Source of the DNA: Tipula vernalis
Lineage: Eukaryota; Arthropoda; Insecta; Diptera; Tipulidae
Length of the DNA: 64,000 nt
Assembly: GCA_958295665.1 (NCBI GenBank)
Contig: OY282558.1
Location: forward strand, 142,642,577 to 142,706,576
Reading direction: 5' to 3'
The notes under the pieces were generated by a model. The model did not search any database and had not been told where the DNA came from. It saw only the letters and a list, made by a program, of their open reading frames with translations. This document shows positions 35,760 to 47,895 of the stretch, piece after piece; within the stretch, counting starts at the first letter, position 1, and the number at the start of each line of letters is the position of its first letter. A program made the translations under genes and the position numbers.

Positions 35760-36850
35760 ATACTGGCTACAAGCTAAGTTAATTGTGGAGTACTAACGGA
35801 AATCCAGCATCGGCAGGCAGATCCGCTGTCTAATAAACTCATTTCGAGGCTTAAATCGAAATTGGACTACTCAACTGCAACCAAAATAAATCTGGTAGAG
35901 TATTGTGAAGAATGCTTTATTCAGGATATATTGCGGAACGTATCACGACTAATTGCTGTAGCTATATGTACGAGAAAATTTGACAAATGTATTCTGAAGT
36001 CGTACTTTAAGAATATGGACATTGATCTCAACAAATATTATGTGATCTTGTTGACTTGATATGTACCTTTACCTCTTTGTTACACCCACGAAAACCTGAG
36101 GTATTACAGCTTGTACTTGATGTCTTCTGCAATGTCCACCGCCTGGAAAAGTAAATAACTTCATCAGTGGCATACCGTCTTCAAATGTCAAATCCCATTT
36201 AACGGTTCGGTAAAATATAAACGAGCCTTGTCATCTAGTAGTTGATATGCCACTACTGTAAAGGGCTCGCTGTACAAATATATCTAACGCCACACCCCTT
36301 ACTGTGGCACCTATTTACTATTCAGAAGAAGTATATGACCATTACTATCGGAATTCAATAAAACAAATCTTACACTTTATGGAATTCTTCAACATCTTCA
36401 CTAGTGATCATCTGTTGAAGGTTTATAGCAATTCAATTGGTAGTTTACCGTTTTGTGTGGGTCCCTAGAAGAACCTGTATCCGATCACCAATTCGGATTC
36501 GTTGGCACAATTTGATTAAGAAAATAACTGTTTTATCATATCCAGCAGAAACGTTTTCTTCTCCAATGGTAATGAAATAATGCTGGACCAGAAAATATTT
36601 GAAAAAATAAATGGTCTTCCGTTACCGTTAGATAAAATCAAACCTGAAATTATGTCTATAGAATTCGACAAAAATTTTTGGTATGATTTTGCTTGCGAGA
36701 TCTACGATTTTTAAATCGATGAAGAAGAGAATCTTTAAAATCAAAGCATGAACATTTTGGATTTATTTGATAAATGTTCCAGTAATGATCCTAAGCCACA
36801 CCTTTCCGAAAAATCTGAATACCACTCACTAGCTAAATATCCGGAATATT
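35760..36850 (+). pseudogene. Unrecognised coding relic
   Basis: Three coding-like stretches in order: 35862-36059 (TKINLVEYCEECFIQDILRN), about 36265-36468 (PIYYSEEVYDHYYRN, FMEFFNIFTSDHLLKVYSN) and about 36550-36712 (INGLPLPLDKIKPEIMS, NFWYDFACEIYDF). Residue patterns and the lack of stops inside each piece suggest a decayed protein-coding gene, broken by stops and shifts. I recognise no family. A transposon or integrated-virus origin cannot be excluded or supported from sequence alone. Confidence 0.3.
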
Positions 36851-36966
36851 ATTGGTATTAGCCAAATGCTCAATTTGAAAAATTAATTTTTCGACCAACA
36901 TGTCAGTACCGTTAAAAGAAAGTTTCCATTTATTAATTTTAGTATGTCCTCAGGTTGGGTTAGATA

Positions 36967-37740
36967 TCAGATTGAACAGAAGGCAGGAGTTAAACATTTT
37001 AAGGGTTTGATGACAGTCGGTAAGTCATCGTTCGCGGTAGGTTTTCTTGGATTATTGACATAATCTGAAGGTTGTGACCGATCCGGCATCCTAACCGATG
37101 GTGTCGTCTGTGGGTCATTAAGCACTTTCCATAGTATATCGAAGTGTACATTTCGCGGTGTAACAGCTGTTCGTGGAATTTCTGTTAGTATTAGAGTACT
37201 GTTTGCCTGTTGATTCTGATGAAGATTCACAGGTAATACTGAATCATTCTGAGATAAATTAATTTGTTGATCTTTGTCGTTTCACGGTGACGATATTCCA
37301 ACAGAATCAGTTAATTAAAGTTATTTCAATGTGGTAATAACCGGTAAAGTTGCCAACTGAATCAGGATCTCTGATGGGTCATAGTTTGATGATGGGTCTA
37401 TTTATAAAACCAGAGAGTTTTGTGGTCGTTTCTCTAATAGATTCATTTGAAGAAATTCTTTGAACACATGTAAGAGTCTTGATGTAAAAACATTTATTTC
37501 TTCTTTTTGAAGTGTGTTTGAACTAAAAAATATTATGATGTTGAAATGCAAGTGTTTAAGCTCTAATATTCAAATTTACTATTCAGCTTGTTATAGATTT
37601 ACAGCACGTGCTTGTGGTTCTACTGGAACTAAATTTGGATTTTGGTTTTCGGTTGCTAATTGCGCGTCTGTTTTCGTAAATCATTCTGGAACTGTACTAA
37701 ATATTTCACGAATTTCACATTAAATCAGAAATTCATCAGT
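36967..37740 (-). pseudogene. Unrecognised minus-strand coding-like stretch
   Basis: Open run 36967-37230 (LILTEIPRTAVTPRNVHFD, ILWKVLNDPQTTPSV) with related-looking composition upstream to about 37740 (LATENQNPNLVPVEPQARA), rich in Pro, Gln, Asn and Thr and interrupted by stops. No domain recognised. It runs opposite to the relic at 35.8-36.9 kb. Confidence 0.2.
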
Positions 37741-37744
37741 TTCC

Positions 37745-38410
37745 AGATTTCTGGCCGGTACCACTCCCATTTTAGGTAAAATTGCGGGATACTTATAATT
37801 GAAGATTTTTAGAAAAGGAATTGACAGGACTAAGATTTATCAAATTAACAATAGCAAACCAACATAATAATGATAGTGTACTTGCGATATTAAAAAATAA
37901 ATAAATAAGTTATTAGACAATTGAATTACGTTCAAAGCGAACACTGGATGCGACCAAAACACTTAGAAAAATACAGTGTGTGCACGTAAAATAATTAATA
38001 ATAAAAACCTTGTTGGATCTCCCACCGAACATTCGATCAATAATATTTTACATATTATAACAAAATTCGATTCACTATCACACTTAGAAATTTTGCGTCC
38101 GTCTTCGATGCAAGGGTTGCATCACGGTATATACGATTCAACTTTGAGTCGAATCTAGATATAAAGCATACATCGTTCAAATCTACGATGAAATTACATC
38201 TAAAATCGATACAAAAGCTCGGAAAATTTTCTTTTTGTTATGTATGTTTCGGTAAAATCAAATGTATTTGTATGTTTCGGTAAAATCAAAACCAAAAAAC
38301 TGTGTACTATACATACAATTATATCTAAATAACTATTGTGTTTTAACCCTATTAATCTGTTTTTTTTAATATGTACATATGTATAAAATCCTCTTGCCCC
38401 TTTTTGTTCA
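37745..38410. other. AT-rich non-coding sequence
   Basis: No gene seen. GTATGTTTCGGTAAAATCAA is repeated in tandem at about 38241 and 38270. Confidence 0.4.
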
Positions 38411-38416
38411 AACATA

Positions 38417-39742
38417 ATGAAACACTTATCCTCGCAATTGAACGGAAAAATGATTCACGTCGAATCGGTTTTTGTTATAGCCGCCACCAATGTAAATATT
38501 TCGGCGTACGAAATAGATTCGTTTTCGGACGCAAGCAAAGTAAAAATTCGAAAAGAAAAGTTCATCCCGATTGTGGAGCAGTGTTTTCAGCATCCTCAGT
38601 TTCACCTAAAAGCTAACAAACCTCCAGAATCGGTAATACGAACGCCACCAGCCAGGCAAAATTGTAGAATCGGGAGTACTATTTATTGATCTGTTCACTA
38701 ATCGACGGAATTTTCAGACAAATATTAATTATTTCAAATAGGCTATTGCAATATTTTATTACTGTTCGTGACTAACGAAATACAGCCTGACACTTGAAAA
38801 TTAGCTTGAAATTGCTAATTCAAAGTTAAGATATTCATTTCGGACCCTAAATCAATTAAACACAAATATTTAATATCAAATACCTACGTCAACTGAAATC
38901 TGCAATAACTGGAAAATTACATATTGGAATCTAAAACTTACAAGCGCTTTCTGATATGGAAAGGAGAGGAATCGTCAAAGAATGTCGATTTTCTGGTAAA
39001 AAATCATGGACACCTTCCAGAATCCAATTATATCTTGTTCTACGCGATGATTAAATTGTTTCCACAATTAAAATCTATGGAAAACGATGAAATCGTAAGA
39101 AAACGGCGAAATACTATACTTTTTAATATTTGCAATTAAATTGATTTTGACATATTTACAAATAATTCATAGCGTTTCTAAACGATATTTTATATAATCT
39201 AGTTAATAATATTTTTTTTTTTTTTAAATTTAAACCATGTCCTTTTACCTAGGAGCTTATCTAAAATAGAAAACTCTATTTTAATAAGACTGCAGTGAAT
39301 TCGAACAAAACGTTATTCATTAGAACAAGGCAAAACAACCACCAGAAAACGAAAACCCAAAAATACATTTATTTGTGAAGAACCAGGTGAAAATTGAAAT
39401 ATTAATTTTGAAGACACCGAGGATTTTTTAATTTTAAAAAACGCTAACGTGAAGACACAAAAGGAATTGATTAAAACATTCAATTTAATAAAGATGTCAA
39501 ATATTCAAATACCTTCCCATTTTTATTTACTTCTCCTGATCAGGAAAATATATTTTTCAAAACATAACATCACTCAAGATTTTGATTATAAAATTCTTTC
39601 AAAGATTTCATTTGATTTCGAATTGCGATATCCAAACGCCAAAAATGTTAATAACAAGTGGACCATCGTATACCCCCATGTATTCAAGGTATATTTGGAC
39701 TTAAAAGGAAGAAATTATCATAAAATTCCGGAAATAGAAGGT
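38417..39742 (+). pseudogene. Unrecognised gene relic, left part
   Basis: Pieces in order: 38417-38689 (MIHVESVFVIAATNVNISAY), about 38924-39139 (NVDFLVKNHGHLPESNYILF, then MIKLFPQLKSMENDEIVRKR), and 39449-39751 (DFELRYPNAKNVNNKWTIVY, PHVFKVYLDLKGRNY). The last piece meets a possible splice donor at 39743 (AGAAG then GTATAT). The style resembles uncharacterised repetitive proteins of arthropod genomes that I recall alongside the KHHF family at 56.6-58.7 kb; this is memory-based and not certain. A PIF/Harbinger element separates this from the next piece. Confidence 0.4.
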
Positions 39743-39984
39743 ATATTGTAGTTACGCATTAATTGTTTTTTACTGAGCCCATAATATAACTAATATCTTT
39801 TAAATTGGTTTCACCAATTTATTTTATAAAATCACGAGTTTTCGAACTCTTCTAGTTTATTTCCATAAGCGTTATTACATTGCCTCTGAAAATGGAGTCA
39901 AATAAAATCCAAAAACTCTTGCTTTAACGAAAACATTGAAAAATCTAATTAAAACAATATAAGTGGACTGAGTCAGTGAAACCA

Positions 39985-42067
39985 GGGCCCTATTGCACCA
40001 ACTACTTATCACTTATTACTAATCAATTTATCATAAGCTAGTTTTTTTGATAATGATAAGTGATAAGCGTTTCACCAAAAATAACAAAATTTCACTCACT
40101 TATCAATTTAAAAACTTATCAAATTTTGATAATGATAAGTAATAAGCGTTGCACATCAGATTGTCTAAAACTTATCAATTGACGAATTATCAAATTTTTA
40201 TGATAACTTGTAATGATCTAAACAAAAATGCTATAAATGTGATAGTGTTTGCAAAATAATATGGTTTCCGCACATTTAGTTTAGAATCAATTGTTAAACT
40301 TTTCTTTTGTTGCTTTTAAAATAAATTCTCTTTTCTAACTGTAAATAATTTTTCAGCAGTGCTTAAACGTAAACAATTTATTTTCATAACAAATGAATTA
40401 AGAGAATTCCTATTAACAAATAAATTGAATTTAACTACAACACAAACCAAAATGATTTTCCATTATTCGTCTCGTCCGCTTATGAGCACGATTAAATCTT
40501 TGCTCTATTGCATCATCCGGATTTCTTCGCATTGGTGGGAAAAGCCAATCTTTAAGGGAAAGTTCTGTCACCCAAAATCACAGCACCGGGGAACGGGCGA
40601 AAACAAAACTCAAAATTGCTAAATAGCCTTGTACTCGTTTATGGCAATACTCTGGAGTCATGGACACTACCTGGCCAATTTAAATTTACTGCATAAAAGC
40701 TGCGCTCTGGGCCACACACCATCATTGCATTCATTGAATGTTTTCCATGTCGATTCGCAGCGTTCTTCATTGACCGTAGGTGCATCTAATATATTAATCA
40801 TTGTTCCACCGAAGCAACCAGCTACCTGAAGGTAACCACCCATCTCAAGAAACTTCTATCCTGGATATTCCTAACCAATGCAGTGTTGTTAGTAGCTGCT
40901 ATAGAGGACTCAATGCGCAGTTTCAGTCGCTTCCATGGTGTTTGTTCATGTGACAAACGAAAATGTTTTATCACTTGCGAGTCCAGAGAATATTGGATTC
41001 TGGCTTTCACTACACGATTTCTTCTTTCGTTTTCATCCTCGAATAATCTTTCGAACCGACGCATTTATTTATAAAAATTATTCTTTCGATTAATAAATTT
41101 CAGTTTTTGTTCACTAAAGTTGATATAATACCTATATTTGATAGTTTTATATTAATTTTAAAATATCGAAAAACCACTGTTTTACCTATATGATAAATCG
41201 AACAGAATGAAATTGTTCTTACTTTGACTTAGGACATGTTCGAAGTTTGTGATAATTATTCCAGCTGTAATAATTATGATATTATTTTGTATTCAACCAA
41301 ATTATCACAGCCACTACGTATTGTAAATTTGACACTTCTGTAATAATATTCATAAACAAAAGCGCGCAATAACGATAATTAAGCCGTATTACGTTAATTT
41401 ATTTGTAAAAAAAAATTATAAATAAAACTTATTACAAAATATGAAAAAAAAAATTATTTCACTCCTTGCAAAACTATTACAAACTTCGAACACGTCCTTA
41501 TTATTATAACTTATTAGAATACAATAAAATAGCGGTATAAATTTTGAAATTAAAGTTATTATACACTTAAAAACACATTGTTACATGTATTGTCCTTATC
41601 ATTTATAATAATAAATAATTTTATTGAAAAATGTGTTTGTACTCTTTTAAAATCGAACAGAAGTTCTCATCTTACAATAACAGCAAAACAAAAACGTTTT
41701 TAACAGATTTCCGTCATACCACTACAATTTGTAGCTCTTATCAATTTTTTTGAGTGGTGAAATTTTTATTATTGATATTTTGGATAAGTTATCATTAAAG
41801 TAGTCGATTATTGATAAGTTAAAACTTTTGGTGCAACAGAACTACGAAAAAATTATCAAAAACCTCAAACTTATCGCTTATCAAAATATTACTTATCATT
41901 TATCATTTCGCAAATTGGTGCAACTTAATTTTGATAAGTGAGTGCTTATCACTTATTATAACTCAATTAAATACTTATCAAATTTCAATTTGGTACAACA
42001 GAAAATTATCAAAATTTATGATAAGTTGATAAGTAATAAGTGATAAGTAGTTGGTGCAATAGGGCCC
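39985..42067. mobile_element. PIF/Harbinger DNA transposon, about 2.08 kb
   Basis: The ends are long inverted repeats: GGGCCCTATTGCACCAACTA (39985-40004) continues ...CTTATCACTTATTACT, and its reverse complement closes the element at 42067. Match continues at least 45 bases with few changes. Subterminal zones are packed with ACTTATCA/TGATAAGT motifs. A decayed Harbinger-type transposase lies inside on the minus strand. I see no clear 3-bp target duplication (CCA left, ATA right). It sits between two pieces of the relic at 38.4-42.4 kb, probably in an intron. Confidence 0.9.
40530..41064 (-). pseudogene. PIF/Harbinger (HARBI1-like) DDE transposase, broken
   Basis: Minus strand. 40822-41064 reads FRLSHEQTPWKRLKLRIESS and DRSFLRWVVTFR, the helical N-terminus of HARBI1-like transposases (normally FR.S...F..L...I, then LRFLATG). 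After a stop the DDE core pieces follow: LNWPGSVHDSRV near 40652-40678 (the usual WPGS.HDS with catalytic Asp) and VILGDRTFPLKIGF near 40546-40590 (the usual LGD.GYPL). The first catalytic Asp (IDGTH region) seems deleted. Short of the family's usual 350 or so residues. Confidence 0.8.
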
Positions 42068-42100
42068 ATATTATTAAACTAATTGTTTATTTATTTTCAG

Positions 42101-42352
42101 ATTATTAAAAGTCAAAATTCAAATTTTTTAAAGTCAAAAGAAATCAAGGCAATTCATCCACATATAATTGCGGTGGGTGAGAATAAATTAGCCATTTCGT
42201 CATATTATTTGTTCGTAGAGGAAGAAATTATAATACTTTCTCCGCATTTTTCTGCCATTGATCCCTTCAATTATCTATTTAAAGCTCATTACGTATTCAA
42301 CAAAGATTTTGATTATTCAACAAAGACATTCTGGAATTTTGTAGAAAGTTAG
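42101..42352 (+). pseudogene. Unrecognised gene relic, right part
   Basis: Follows a good splice acceptor (TTTATTTATTTTCAG, ending 42100). It reads LKSKEIKAIHPHIIAVGENK, SSYYLFVEEEIIIL, DPFNYLFKAHYVF, ending TKTFWNFVES at the stop 42350-42352. The last part matches the C-terminal pattern of uncharacterised arthropod repeat proteins as I recall them (an FK.FH..N...P.....W.FI tail). The phase does not fit the candidate donor at 39743, so the join is damaged or a different donor was used. Confidence 0.4.
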
Positions 42353-42359
42353 AATAAAA

Positions 42360-44900
42360 GAAATTTCGACTAAACTGGAAATAGAATTTCTACTAATATT
42401 TAATTATTATTATAAAAAGATATGTCTTTGGTGCTCAAATATTGAGTTGCTTTTAACGTATACTTTACGTATATTATATGAATTATTGTATTTATATTTT
42501 TTGTTTAATTAGATTTAAATTTCTCACAAAGCCAAAATGCCATACACGGGGACATAATATAGAAATAATGGAAATTAATAGACGTGGAAATAACGGAAAA
42601 TCGCATAAAGGTTAAACGCGGAAGATTTAGATCCAAATAAAGAAGAGTCCACCAGGTCGAGTTGAAGCTATGCTGTCCTGCATATAATATAGTTTTCGTA
42701 AATAATATCTTTTTTAGTTAATCCACCTTATGCTGCACATTCAGTGAATGAGCTTCTGCTCAAAACAGAGTATATTGGCTTAGGGTGGAAATGGTTTTAA
42801 AAATATGCAGGGATGCAAAATTTATGTCAAGACTTCCAAGGTCATTAGAAGGTTAAATAACCTTAACGGTGAATTTGATAATAATTCAAGACGTGTACAA
42901 CAATATTCGGCACGGTAATATTTGAGCGGGAAAAATTAATTTTCATCTCAATAATGTGAATTTTTATACGGGTGATAAATAATATTTAAATTCTAGGAGA
43001 ATTCTAGCCGCTTTAGAATAAAACATTTCCAATGACACCTTCTTCAGATTATATTCGACTGGAAAAAATTGCTTTTCAACTCACAGTAGTAAATATTTAT
43101 AGGAGTGGTGGAAAATTATAGGATTTTTTTTGCGTGTGTCGATCAATTTATAACAGTACCAATTCCATATCAGTAAAACAGTGCGAATAACCAATCAGAA
43201 ATATCTACAAACAGCGCCTCGACAGTAAATTTGATAACTATCATGCTAAGACCTTTACAATCATATACGGCGCGGTAATATTTAATTTTGTGACCTCTTT
43301 AGATCTCGATTTTTTCAATGACTCTGCAACAACTGTAAGAGGGAAACATACATTTCGCACACCAGTGCCATTTACAAGTGGAAATTTTATCAACTTTATT
43401 ATCTTTTGTTGCATTTTTCAAAACCTTTATGATGATATATATGTGGTGAATACCGTTACACTTTTTCTGACTATTAAAAAAGCGACCTTTTCAACGGTAC
43501 CTTCTCAGAAGTGACCAAACATTTTGTATAGATGGTCAGTTCATGACATGTTGCGATACACAACCGATATAACAAAATATCCGTCCGTACGTCATACAGA
43601 TAATTACACAAATTTTTTTATTATTTTGTGTATACCGTATATCATGCCAGATTGCCAGAAGAAATAATTAATACAAAAATCACGTGTCTCTCATCTTTGT
43701 ACTATAAATAATACGAGTAAACATTTCCAATTTTCACAACAATTTCTGTGTCGTTCAATTTTTGTTCGTTTTAATTTATGTAAGACTTAAAATGGGGGGA
43801 AAATTCCATCTTCATTTCGTTTTAATATTATTAAAATCGATTAAGATGAAACTAAATAGAAAAGTTCTACATAATAAAATTTATTATATATATATAGTCG
43901 GATCTAAAAGTCTCGATGGTGGTAAATTTTTTTTTAATTAAGTTTCACAAGAAAGAGAAAAATTTTGTGTGATTATGCGAGGAAAACAATTGATACAATT
44001 TACAAAGCTTTACATAATCAATATATACTTAAAGCCAACACTGTATCTATAATTTTAATTTTTTTTTCTATGATCAGCTTTTTTTTCTATCTGGTTTAAA
44101 TAAGGCAGCGCTTATTAATTGGTGCGAGATGACATAAAAAAGCAAAACAAATTTAAAGGTGTTTGTCACACTTTTTTTTAGATTAAAATTCTACACACAC
44201 AATGTTTAGGTTAGACATGAAATTTAATCGAAAAAAATTATATGAGAGTATGTCTTTAATTGGTTGGGCACATTTATCTATATTTGGTACACCACTCAGA
44301 TACAAAACAAAGTTTTTGGACTGATAGAACAAATTTAATTTATTTAGCACAATATAGAAGGAAACATTGATAATGGTGTCGGTTTTTTTTTATTGTATGT
44401 ACATACTAATTATTCCTTTTATCAGTATTAATTTCGAACAAAAATAGTTTAGAAATGAAATGAGACGACTAAATAACAGCTGGCGAAGTTATGGTGGTAC
44501 CATTTGGGATTATTTAATTTATACGTCAGCATTTTTTCAATCTGGGTTTCATGAAAACATTTTTAGAGCCGAACATTTATCTTAGACTCTGAAAAGTATT
44601 TATGCATCTAAAGCGCCGAGCGTTAATGGATTTAGACTGGAAATTCAATGAAGCTCTTAAGGTCTAACAATAAAATCTAAATTGTCGAAAAATACTTTGA
44701 AATATGAGGGGGAAAAATTGGTGAACGTTTGTTATCGCAGTGACGCGTAAGTAGTTGTTCTAACCGTGACGGTCGTTATTGGGCTGGTTGGCAGTGTTGT
44801 ACTCCGCCTAGGTTAGGGTATTATAGTTAATTGTACTAAAGGATTTAAACATTGTACTCGAATAATCATGTAGGAAAATCTTGATTCTGATCCTGACCTC
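42360..44900. other. AT-rich non-coding sequence with one diverged duplication
   Basis: No gene recognised. A segment of about 60 bases ending CGGCACGGTAATATTT at about 42925 recurs, diverged, ending CGGCGCGGTAATATTT at about 43284; both begin GTGAATTTGATAA / GTAAATTTGATAA. Confidence 0.4.
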
Positions 44901-44944
44901 TCGATTACTCCAGAAAATTATTTCAAACAATCATTGACGGGACA

Positions 44945-45830
44945 AAATTGCTTCAGGTGAATCTCAGACCAAAACAAACCTTCACCTATGCTTTCATCTT
45001 GGCTGCTAAACTGTCAATCAATGCCAAAATTGTTCACGTCGACACACCGGCACCAATCCATTTCACAGTCACCAATGGTTACGGCACTCTGCTCAAACAA
45101 TTTCCTTCACTCACAGCACAGCCGAACTACTATTTGCTAGTTCAACACAACGTGGTCCATCATATTGTCGCAGCAGGTCATTTGGCTGTGCCAAGACCAC
45201 GCAGACTAGATCCAGTCCGTCACATAGCCGCACATACATAATTCCTACACTGGAATTAGAGACCACTCCATATGGTGAAAAAGAAAGATCACGATTGGCG
45301 ACCATGTGGGGATTATCGACGATTACACTCGGTCACAACACCTAATCGTTACCCGATACCCCACATCCAAAGTTTATCCATGCACTTGCATGGTTGCAAA
45401 TCTAATTCCCGTCGCACCTTAAGACGTTGACAAGACGGCGATCACAACTCCGTTTGGCCTATTCGAATTCACCCGAATGCCATTCGGTTTACGCATTATT
45501 TTTACGTTTCATGAACGAAGCAGTACGTGATTTAGACTTCGTTTTTATCTACATTGACGACATTCTTGTGGCTTCACACTCGACTTTGGTTGTGCCAAAA
45601 TCAACTCATCCATCCAAACAAAATGATGTATTTGTTCCGAAGTCGATCGACAACTGCGACTTTGTCTTCATTGGAACAGGCAAGGTTCGCACGGGATTAT
45701 CTCATCCTTACGAAGTTCCGTATAAAGTAATACGTAGACTAAGAAAACAATTCGTTGTATCGATTAATGGGAAAAATCATAACATTTCAATCGATCGACT
45801 CAAACCAGCTTACGTAATTCTCAGTTAGGC
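44945..45830 (+). pseudogene. Ty3/gypsy pol relic, CsRn1-like, internally deleted
   Basis: 44948-45241 is the end of the protease and spacer (VTNGYGTLLKQFPSL, HHIVAAGHLAVPRPRRL). Reverse transcriptase follows near 45270 ([20 protein letters not shown], then [17 protein letters not shown]), with frame changes near 45410, then TAITTPFGLFEFTRMPFG-like sequence and FVFIYIDDILVASHS with catalytic YIDD at 45550-45561. Right after it the sequence jumps to the integrase C-terminus (DFVFIGTGKVRTGL, HPYEVPYKVIRR, ISIDRLKPAYV). So the RT thumb, RNase H and integrase core are deleted. The wording matches the CsRn1/Kabuki group as I know it. Confidence 0.85.
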
Positions 45831-45896
45831 CGATCAAATATCTAGCCATCGAACATATAAAACCGTTCGTATAGCACCTACTCATTCTGTTATTTC

Positions 45897-46080
45897 ACAA
45901 GGAGGGGAAATTACTTGCGGCGGAGTCCTGTAGCGGTTCGCCCAATTAACGGTACACATATTCAACCACAATTTGTTTTGTCTCAACACGAATGCATATT
46001 GGCTGTCTCACGTCGTCTGAACGTACTCGAGACACAAAACACACGACGTGATGACGAACACAAAACAAAATAAAAATTAT
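45897..46080 (+). repeat. Possible polypurine tract and start of gypsy 3' LTR
   Basis: AAGGAGGGGAAAT (about 45898-45910) lies just after the pol relic, as a polypurine tract should. TGTAGCGGTTCGCCC at 45929 would be the LTR start. No 5' LTR is recognised in the window, so this is unconfirmed. Confidence 0.35.
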
Positions 46081-46454
46081 TTTTTTATCTTATCTTCATC
46101 TTCAGTCCGTCGATGTTTAAAGCGATAACTCGTCGCTCGGTGGTGATGTATATGAATTAATTTTGTAAAAATTTAAAAAATGAATTATGTTTAATTCTAA
46201 ATTAAATAAATGATTAATAAATAAATTGTATGTGTAAAATTATTCACTAACAAACTTTATATAAATCTAGTTCAGTTTTAATATAAAATTATAAATAGCG
46301 ATGTAGTGGCTTTTATCTACTAATTTGTTGCTACCGAATTAACGACGTTATCTATTTATCTTCAAAGTTATCCAAGATTTTTTTTTTATTTCGAAAATTC
46401 TATAGCCCCTGTCTAACAACCGGTATAAAATAAGCTAGTCTTGAATTATTTACG

Positions 46455-46693
46455 ACAGTAAGGGGAAATCGTGTCGGTCGAATGCATAAGAGACATTTAC
46501 AGGCATTGAATGTTCCTAAGTGCCATTAATTATTATCAAATTCATTATTATGCATTTTAGCCGTATTAGACGTATGAAGTTACAACGAAAATCTCAACGT
46601 TCGGCTGGTCTTCAACTGTTCACCACAGTAAGTGGACATCATGTCGAGTCGAAATCATAAGAAACATTTACATGCACCTAATGTTCCTAAGTG
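46455..46693 (+). repeat. Two-copy direct repeat, about 68 bp units, 170 bp apart
   Basis: 46455-46522 and 46625-46693 both start ACAGTAAG(G/T)GGA and end AATGTTCCTAAGTG, about 85 percent alike by eye. They lie immediately upstream of a LINE endonuclease relic and may be its 5' leader repeats. Confidence 0.75.
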
Positions 46694-46789
46694 ATATCGT
46701 GTTGAGTTTTTACTCGTCCCTCAAAATGAATATCTTTCAATTTACTCATCTCGTGCTGATTTCAAATTGGAGAAATATTTTCCTTCATG

Positions 46790-47895
46790 GTACACCGTTT
46801 TTCGTCGTGATAGAGAGATCGTTGGTGGTGATGTCATCGTCGCCAATAATAACGACCTGGAATTTGCTCAAATCAGCCTCAATTTCGACTATGGTGTGTC
46901 AATTATTGTTACGGTCGAGCTGGCTCTTCATAGTGGGAGTCTATAAACCGTTTGATAGTATTTCTGACGTTTAACAAGGATTGATCGAATTTATTGCCAA
47001 CGATGTTCAACGACTATTTAATGAAACTGATCAGGTGTTGATTTTGGTTGACTTGAATTTGGAAAAAATCGCTTGGTGCTGGATCGAAATCAGGTTTATG
47101 GGATCATCCATTGATATCTCTTCAAGCTATGTATTAGGAAGTATTGCGAATTTTGGAACGCGTCAATTCAATAATATTTTTAACGAGTTTGGACGTATTT
47201 TGAACTTAGTTTTTTCATCTTGCAATTTCATCCTCACTTCGTCCTCATGAAATATGTGATTCGTTTGCCAATTTTCTTCGGGCCTCTTTTCATAACTCCG
47301 ATATCGATCCAACTCGCGAAAATTATGATTGGACTGGAATGTTTAGATATTACTGCTGGTGCAAGTTCTGAAGCAATTACTAATTTGATGGTTTTTTCGG
47401 ACAATGTTCTCGAGACTGTTGGAAACCGTTGCCAGATTGATGTTGTCTACACAGATTTTTCGAAACCTTTCGATAGACTAAATCACAAAATTCTTCTTCA
47501 GAAATTGATTGAGTTCGGAACCGATTTCATTCCAGTAAAATGGATCGCATCTTATCTGACATCAAGGCAATTTGTCGAATTTGTCATACCTTCTGGTGTA
47601 CCTCAAGGCAACTACCTAGGACCTTTACTATTCACTGTATTTATTGACGATGTTGTTCAGTGTTTCAGGTTTGCTGACGACTTAAAAATATATGCATTGA
47701 CACTGCGCATTTGCAAGACAAACTTGATGTCTTTTGTGATACCGCTCAGAATAAATTACCCTTGAATACGAGCAAATGCAAAGCAATATCTTTTTGTCGG
47801 TCACGCTTATCTAGCATAGAGGCCCCTTAATTTTTAATGGGTGGACAAATTGGCAGAGTTTCTAATATTAGTGATATTGGTGTTATTTTTCTGTG
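46790..47895 (+). pseudogene. LINE endonuclease and reverse transcriptase relic (LINE B)
   Basis: Endonuclease parts: LHSGS, VGVYKPFDSISDV near 46940, and QVLILVDLNLEKIAW near 47030, where the GDFN motif is changed to VDLN. After a deletion the reverse transcriptase appears in 47220-47765: VVYTDFSKPFDRLNHKILLQ (first catalytic Asp), IPSGVPQGNYLGPLLFTVFI and FADDLKIY with the ADD catalytic pair near 47675. Frame then shifts to LPLNTSKCKAISFCRS near 47765. The style is Jockey/CR1. Missing are the C-terminus of the endonuclease and the start of the RT. Confidence 0.85.
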
